From contig MKVQ01000049.1 of the NCBI GenBank assembly GCA_001899635.1, positions 151,017-215,016 of the forward strand: DNA of 64,000 nucleotides. Direction: 5' to 3'. The translations under genes and the position numbers were made by a program. The number at the start of each line of letters is the position of its first letter. Position 1 is the first letter of the stretch. The notes beneath the pieces were generated by a model. That model saw only the letters and a list, made by a program, of their open reading frames with translations, had not been told where the DNA came from and did not search any database. Positions 60,694 to 64,000 of this stretch are shown piece by piece. Source of the stretch: Myxococcales bacterium 68-20. GTDB lineage: Bacteria; Myxococcota_A; Polyangia; Polyangiales; Polyangiaceae.

Positions 60694-60713
60694 GCGCCTC
60701 GAGATGGAGGCGC
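60694..60713. promoter_or_regulatory. Inverted repeat between divergent genes
   Basis: GCGCCTC-gagatg-GAGGCGC is a perfect 7-bp inverted repeat in the 87-base gap between the decarboxylase and exporter genes, a possible shared operator. CGGCC-TT-GGCCG lies downstream. Confidence 0.4.
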
Positions 60714-60750
60714 GGGTGTCGATGTTTGCGGCCTTGGCCGTGGCTCCGAG

Positions 60751-61695
60751 ATGAGCAGGCGAGGGAGCGAGGCACGCGAGGCGATGGGGAGCTCCGAGCA
60801 GGAGGCCTCGCGAGAGAGGCGCACGGGCGCCCTGCTCGTGGTGGCGGCCGCCGCGCTGTGGAGCACCGGCGGCGTCGGTGTGAAAGTCGCCGATGCCGAG
60901 CCGCTCGTCATCGCCGGGCTTCGCAGCGCCTTCGCGCTCGCATTCATGCTGGTCGTGATCGCGGTGCAGCTCCGCGGGAACCTCGCCGTGGTCGGGCGCT
61001 TGCTGAAGCGTCCGCTCGTGTGGGGCGCGGCCGCGAGCTACGCGCTCATGGTCGTCACCTTCGTGCTCGCCGCGCGCCGGACGACGGCGGCGAACGCGAT
61101 CTTCATCCAGTACACGGCTCCGATCTACGTCGCGCTCCTGTCCGGCCCGCTCCTCGGCGAGAAGCCGGCCCGGAGCGACCTGTTCGCGACCGCGGGATGC
61201 GTGGTCGGGATGGCGCTCACGTTCGGCGGTGAGATCGGTGGCGGGCGCGCGGCCGGAAACCTGCTCGCGATCCTCTCGAGCTTCGGATTCGCGGGGCTTC
61301 CGCTTCTTCTCCGCGTCGATCAGAAGCGGCTCGATCCGGCGCTCGCCGCGCGCGCACCGCTCGTTGCGATGTCGCTCGGGAACGCGATCGCCGCGGCCGT
61401 GGCTCTGCCGGCGATCATCCAGCACCCACCGAGCGGCCCGGCGCAGGCGCGCACGCTCGTGGTCCTCTTCCTGCTCGGGACCTTGCAGATCGGTCTGCCG
61501 TACGTCTTCTACGGCGTCGCGGTACGGCGGCTCCGTGCGCTCGAGAGCTCGCTCCTCGCCACGATCGAGCCGGTCCTCAGTCCGATCTGGGTCCTCCTCG
61601 CGACCGGCGAGCAGCCGAGCGTGATGGCTGCCGCCGGCTGCGCGGTGATCGTGGCGGCGGTCGTCTTCCAGACGGCCGGTCGCCGCCGGAGCTGA
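60751..61695 (+). CDS. EamA-family (DMT) transporter
   Basis: A 314-residue protein from ATG 60751 (ATG 60784 also possible). Ten hydrophobic segments in two EamA repeats, with the characteristic N-terminal WSTGGVGVKVAD, AIFIQYTAPIYVALLSG, and the second-half ALESSLLATIEPVLSPIWVLL. Members export amino acids or related metabolites. It is divergent from the decarboxylase pair; perhaps it moves the product. Confidence 0.88.
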   Translation: MSRRGSEAREAMGSSEQEASRERRTGALLVVAAAALWSTGGVGVKVADAEPLVIAGLRSAFALAFMLVVIAVQLRGNLAVVGRLLKRPLVWGAAASYALMVVTFVLAARRTTAANAIFIQYTAPIYVALLSGPLLGEKPARSDLFATAGCVVGMALTFGGEIGGGRAAGNLLAILSSFGFAGLPLLLRVDQKRLDPALAARAPLVAMSLGNAIAAAVALPAIIQHPPSGPAQARTLVVLFLLGTLQIGLPYVFYGVAVRRLRALESSLLATIEPVLSPIWVLLATGEQPSVMAAAGCAVIVAAVVFQTAGRRRS

Positions 61696-61696
61696 C

Positions 61697-62782
61697 TCAG
61701 GGACCGGCATCGGCACCTCGCCGCTCGGGCGGCCGGGGGACGTTCGGCGGCACGCGGTCGTCGGGGAGCCGCACCGCAGATATCGATCCCTTGCCGGCGC
61801 CGAGTGGATTGGTCCCGAGCCGGACGACGTCGGCTGTGAGGCTGCCGGTCGCGCGCACGAGCCCGTCCGCTCCAGGTGCGAAGCTGGCGGTCATCGTGAG
61901 GCCTTCGACCGTCACCGCCGGGCTCTGGACGACCATCGTCGCGGGAGCGGTGAGGATACCGCTCGCCGTCTCGTCGTCGACGGCACATCCCTGGACGACG
62001 AACGAGTAGCCGGTCGGAGGCGGCGCGTTCGGGACGAAGTCGGGCCACTCGTCGACCGTGCCTGCGCGTGTCGACGGAGCGACGCACTCCGGAGCGGGGA
62101 GGAGCCGGCAGACGTCGGTCGACGGACAAGCCGTCGGGCACTTCTGCTCGGGGTTGCGATCCGCGTTCGTGAACTGGCCGACGAGCCCGCCGGTCTTCGG
62201 ATCGACGTCGATGTACGCGAGGAGCTGGATCTGCGTCCCGAGCGGTTGCTCGACGTCGAGGAGGACGAAGTAGGTGCCGCTTGCGAACGACGACGCCCCT
62301 TCGGCGCACTTCACGACGTACGAGAACGGGATCTTCACGCGGTGGCGCGAGACGGTGCCGGTCGGGGAGCGGAGGTTGCCCTCCACGATGAGCACGAGCT
62401 TCGGGCCGACGGGGAGTGCGGAGTCGAGCACGAGGGTCAAGCGGCCGCCGGCGGCGTCGATGTCCGCCTGCGCGCCGAGATCGCCCTCGTTCAGATCGCG
62501 CCGCACGAGCACGCGGAGCTCCGTCTCCGGATCGTCGTCCTCGTCGGCCAGGTTGCCTTCGACGTCTTGATCGAGGAGCGCGATCTTGACGAAGAGCGTA
62601 TTGGGATCGATCGACGTGCCGAAGTCGATCACGATCGGCGCCCGCGGGTTGTCGAGGACGCCGGACACGAGGCCCTGGATCGTCGGACGCGGCGGCGCCT
62701 CGTAACGCTCGCAGGAGGCCGCGGTCGCGATCATGATCGCGGTGGCGAACATCGGGGCGACGACGTGTTTGAGCGCTTTCAT
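61697..62782 (-). CDS. Lipoprotein with beta-rich domain
   Basis: A 361-residue protein from ATG 62782. Signal peptide with lipobox TAASC (Cys about 24). A beta-rich N-terminal domain (IVIDFGTSIDPNTLFVKIAL) is like an Ig-type 'bacterial Ig-like' start, followed by a Cys-containing section (KCPTACPSTDVCRLLPAPEC) and another beta-rich region. Family not recognised. Eight bases downstream of the barrel gene, so same operon. Confidence 0.75.
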   Translation of the reverse strand: MKALKHVVAPMFATAIMIATAASCERYEAPPRPTIQGLVSGVLDNPRAPIVIDFGTSIDPNTLFVKIALLDQDVEGNLADEDDDPETELRVLVRRDLNEGDLGAQADIDAAGGRLTLVLDSALPVGPKLVLIVEGNLRSPTGTVSRHRVKIPFSYVVKCAEGASSFASGTYFVLLDVEQPLGTQIQLLAYIDVDPKTGGLVGQFTNADRNPEQKCPTACPSTDVCRLLPAPECVAPSTRAGTVDEWPDFVPNAPPPTGYSFVVQGCAVDDETASGILTAPATMVVQSPAVTVEGLTMTASFAPGADGLVRATGSLTADVVRLGTNPLGAGKGSISAVRLPDDRVPPNVPRPPERRGADAGP

Positions 62783-62790
62783 CGGGAGCC

Positions 62791-64000
62791 TCAGAAGAAG
62801 AACGTTCCGCGGGCCTGCCCGAGCCAGCTTCGGACGGCGTCGCCGTTTGCGTCCTGGAGCGCGTCGCCGGGGAAGAGGACGGCGCCTTCGAGGTCCGCGA
62901 TGAAGTGATCGTACATGCGGTACTGCACCCGCATGTCGATCTCGGTGCCGTAGTAGCGGCCTGGCCGGCCGCCGACGAAGTTGACGAGGTCGTCATCGAG
63001 GCGGTTGCCGTCCCGCCGCTGGAGCGACGCGATCGGATCGATGACCCTCGCCGGGGCCCACGCCATGAGGAGGCCGCCGCGGACGAGGAAGTTGTCGAAC
63101 GGGCGCACGTCGACCTGCGGGAAGATCGCTGCTGCGTTGGTGAACGCGCCGCGCGTCGCGACCTGCTCGAGCGGGTAGGAGGGCGCGCCGAGGTCGCGGA
63201 GGACGGAGACGCCTGCCGCGGCGGCGCGTGCGCTCTGATACGCGACGACGTGCTTGAAGAGGAGGAGGCCGACGTTCGTGTCGTCGGCGAAGCGGAACTG
63301 CGTGAGCGGCGTGCGCGTCTGCGGGTCGGAGTCGCCGGACGCGTAGTCGCCCTCGAGGTAGAGCGAGTAGTAGCGCTGGTCCCACTTGATCGTCGCGCGT
63401 GCGCCGAGCTGGCGGATGTCCTGCACGACGGAGGGATCGTTCGAGATGACGCGGACGGCGTCGCCGACCTCGCGCGTCGCTCCGGTGATGTACGACCCTT
63501 CGATGCCGGCGTGGAAGTCGTTGCCGAGCTTCGACATCAAGCGGCCGCCGAACGCGGAGACGCCGGTGTCGTTGTCCTTGCTCCAGCGGTAGGCGTGGAA
63601 GACGCGCGCCTCGAAGTCACCGCCGAGGCGATGGGTCGGCTCGAGCCAGCGAACGGCCGTGATCCAGCCGTGGAGATCGTCGGCGAAGCGCTGCACGTTG
63701 TCGGTGACGAGGCGGTCGTACGCGAGGATGAGGAAGGTGCCGCGCGTCTCGGACTTGTCGCGTTCGGCCTTCGGCTTGAAGGCCTCGAGCGGCTTCGTTG
63801 CGAAGAGGATGCGGTCGGCGCTGTTGCCCTGACGAGCGAAGCCGAAGCGGTTGCGCCGGCCGTCGCCGTCGTTGACGGAGACCGACGCGCCCTCGGTGAA
63901 GGCCTGTCGTCCGATGCGGAAGAGGCCGACCGGCGTGACGAGGTCGCCGTAGAGGCGGCGGACGGTGAGCGGGCTGGCCGAGCAGAGGCCGTAGTGGTAG
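62791..64000 (-). CDS. Outer-membrane beta-barrel protein, 5' end outside window
   Basis: The frame is open from the stop at 62791 to the window edge, at least 403 residues, so the start lies beyond 64000. The sequence consists of alternating amphipathic strands with aromatic girdles (RYYSLYLEGDYASG, GRYYGTEIDMRVQYRMYDHF) and ends in FFF, a typical barrel C-terminal Phe. I think it belongs to the myxobacterial TIGR04551-type barrel family, but am not sure. It likely anchors or exports material together with the adjacent lipoprotein. Confidence 0.8.
   Translation of the reverse strand, partial: YHYGLCSASPLTVRRLYGDLVTPVGLFRIGRQAFTEGASVSVNDGDGRRNRFGFARQGNSADRILFATKPLEAFKPKAERDKSETRGTFLILAYDRLVTDNVQRFADDLHGWITAVRWLEPTHRLGGDFEARVFHAYRWSKDNDTGVSAFGGRLMSKLGNDFHAGIEGSYITGATREVGDAVRVISNDPSVVQDIRQLGARATIKWDQRYYSLYLEGDYASGDSDPQTRTPLTQFRFADDTNVGLLLFKHVVAYQSARAAAAGVSVLRDLGAPSYPLEQVATRGAFTNAAAIFPQVDVRPFDNFLVRGGLLMAWAPARVIDPIASLQRRDGNRLDDDLVNFVGGRPGRYYGTEIDMRVQYRMYDHFIADLEGAVLFPGDALQDANGDAVRSWLGQARGTFFF

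Noticed and set aside
1-64000. tRNA, rRNA or known riboswitch
   Set aside because: Reading the gaps on both strands, I found no cloverleaf with a CCA-type end, no rRNA conserved block and no known riboswitch core; a computed scan was not possible.

Overview
This is very GC-rich bacterial DNA in which codon third positions are overwhelmingly G or C. It is packed with lipoproteins whose mature ends run into Asp/Gly/Ala/Ser spacers, cysteine-rich surface-type proteins, RCC1-like propellers, IgGFc-binding-like proteins, Ser/Thr kinases carrying formylglycine-enzyme (SUMF1) folds, and an ECF sigma factor. That mix is typical of a myxobacterium; I infer Myxococcota, probably Polyangia (Sorangiineae/Labilithrix-like). 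Genus is not resolvable by eye. I saw no rRNA, tRNA, CRISPR array or insertion sequence.

Layout. 1-3980: the end of a lipoprotein operon (RCC1-like, IgGFc-binding-like, RCC1-like). 4050-6561, minus strand: a small membrane protein translationally coupled to a metallo-beta-lactamase-fold protein, and a Cys-rich lipoprotein. 6900-8668: a DNA adenine methylase coupled to a half-size type I specificity subunit, with no restriction subunit. 8673-13860: rhomboid protease, GAF-GAF-GGDEF diguanylate cyclase, a small Pro-rich protein and a Cys-motif lipoprotein. 14089-17798: an OPT peptide transporter convergent with a DUF969/DUF979 transporter pair. 17891-21070: DUF3105 lipoprotein divergent from a BrkB-family membrane protein, the two separated by a striking palindrome and tandem repeat, then a trypsin-like lipoprotein. 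21072-25474, minus: family 4 uracil-DNA glycosylase, TonB-ExbD-ExbB and TruD. 25637-32757: coiled-coil lipoprotein, HAD 5'-nucleotidase, vWA lipoprotein, class I glutamine amidotransferase and GH31 glycosidase. 32795-37544: TetR regulator, Pro-rich membrane protein, and a CapA / beta-barrel / lipoprotein operon. 37981-43532: a 2-hydroxyacyl-CoA-dehydratase-type activase fusion and its partner, preceded by a TetR-type operator palindrome and closed by a strong terminator. 43669-46316: a repeat/SUMF1 lipoprotein and a small protein with a histone-H1-like Lys tail.

46657-56334 is the centrepiece: eight same-strand genes, most joined by 3-26 nt gaps or overlaps. They encode an exported barrel-like protein, an ECF sigma factor, a one-TM protein, then five different lipoproteins. 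The last two (RCC1-like then IgGFc-binding-like) are paralogues, in the same order and with the same stop/start overlap, of the pair at the very start of the window. It looks like an ECF-controlled surface-lipoprotein module with a second copy nearby.

56395-64000: a soluble zinc-ribbon/kinase/SUMF1 protein, an amidohydrolase coupled to a PLP decarboxylase-like enzyme, a divergent EamA exporter, a lipoprotein and a truncated outer-membrane barrel. Translational coupling through 4-nt NTGA overlaps is used at eleven or more junctions.
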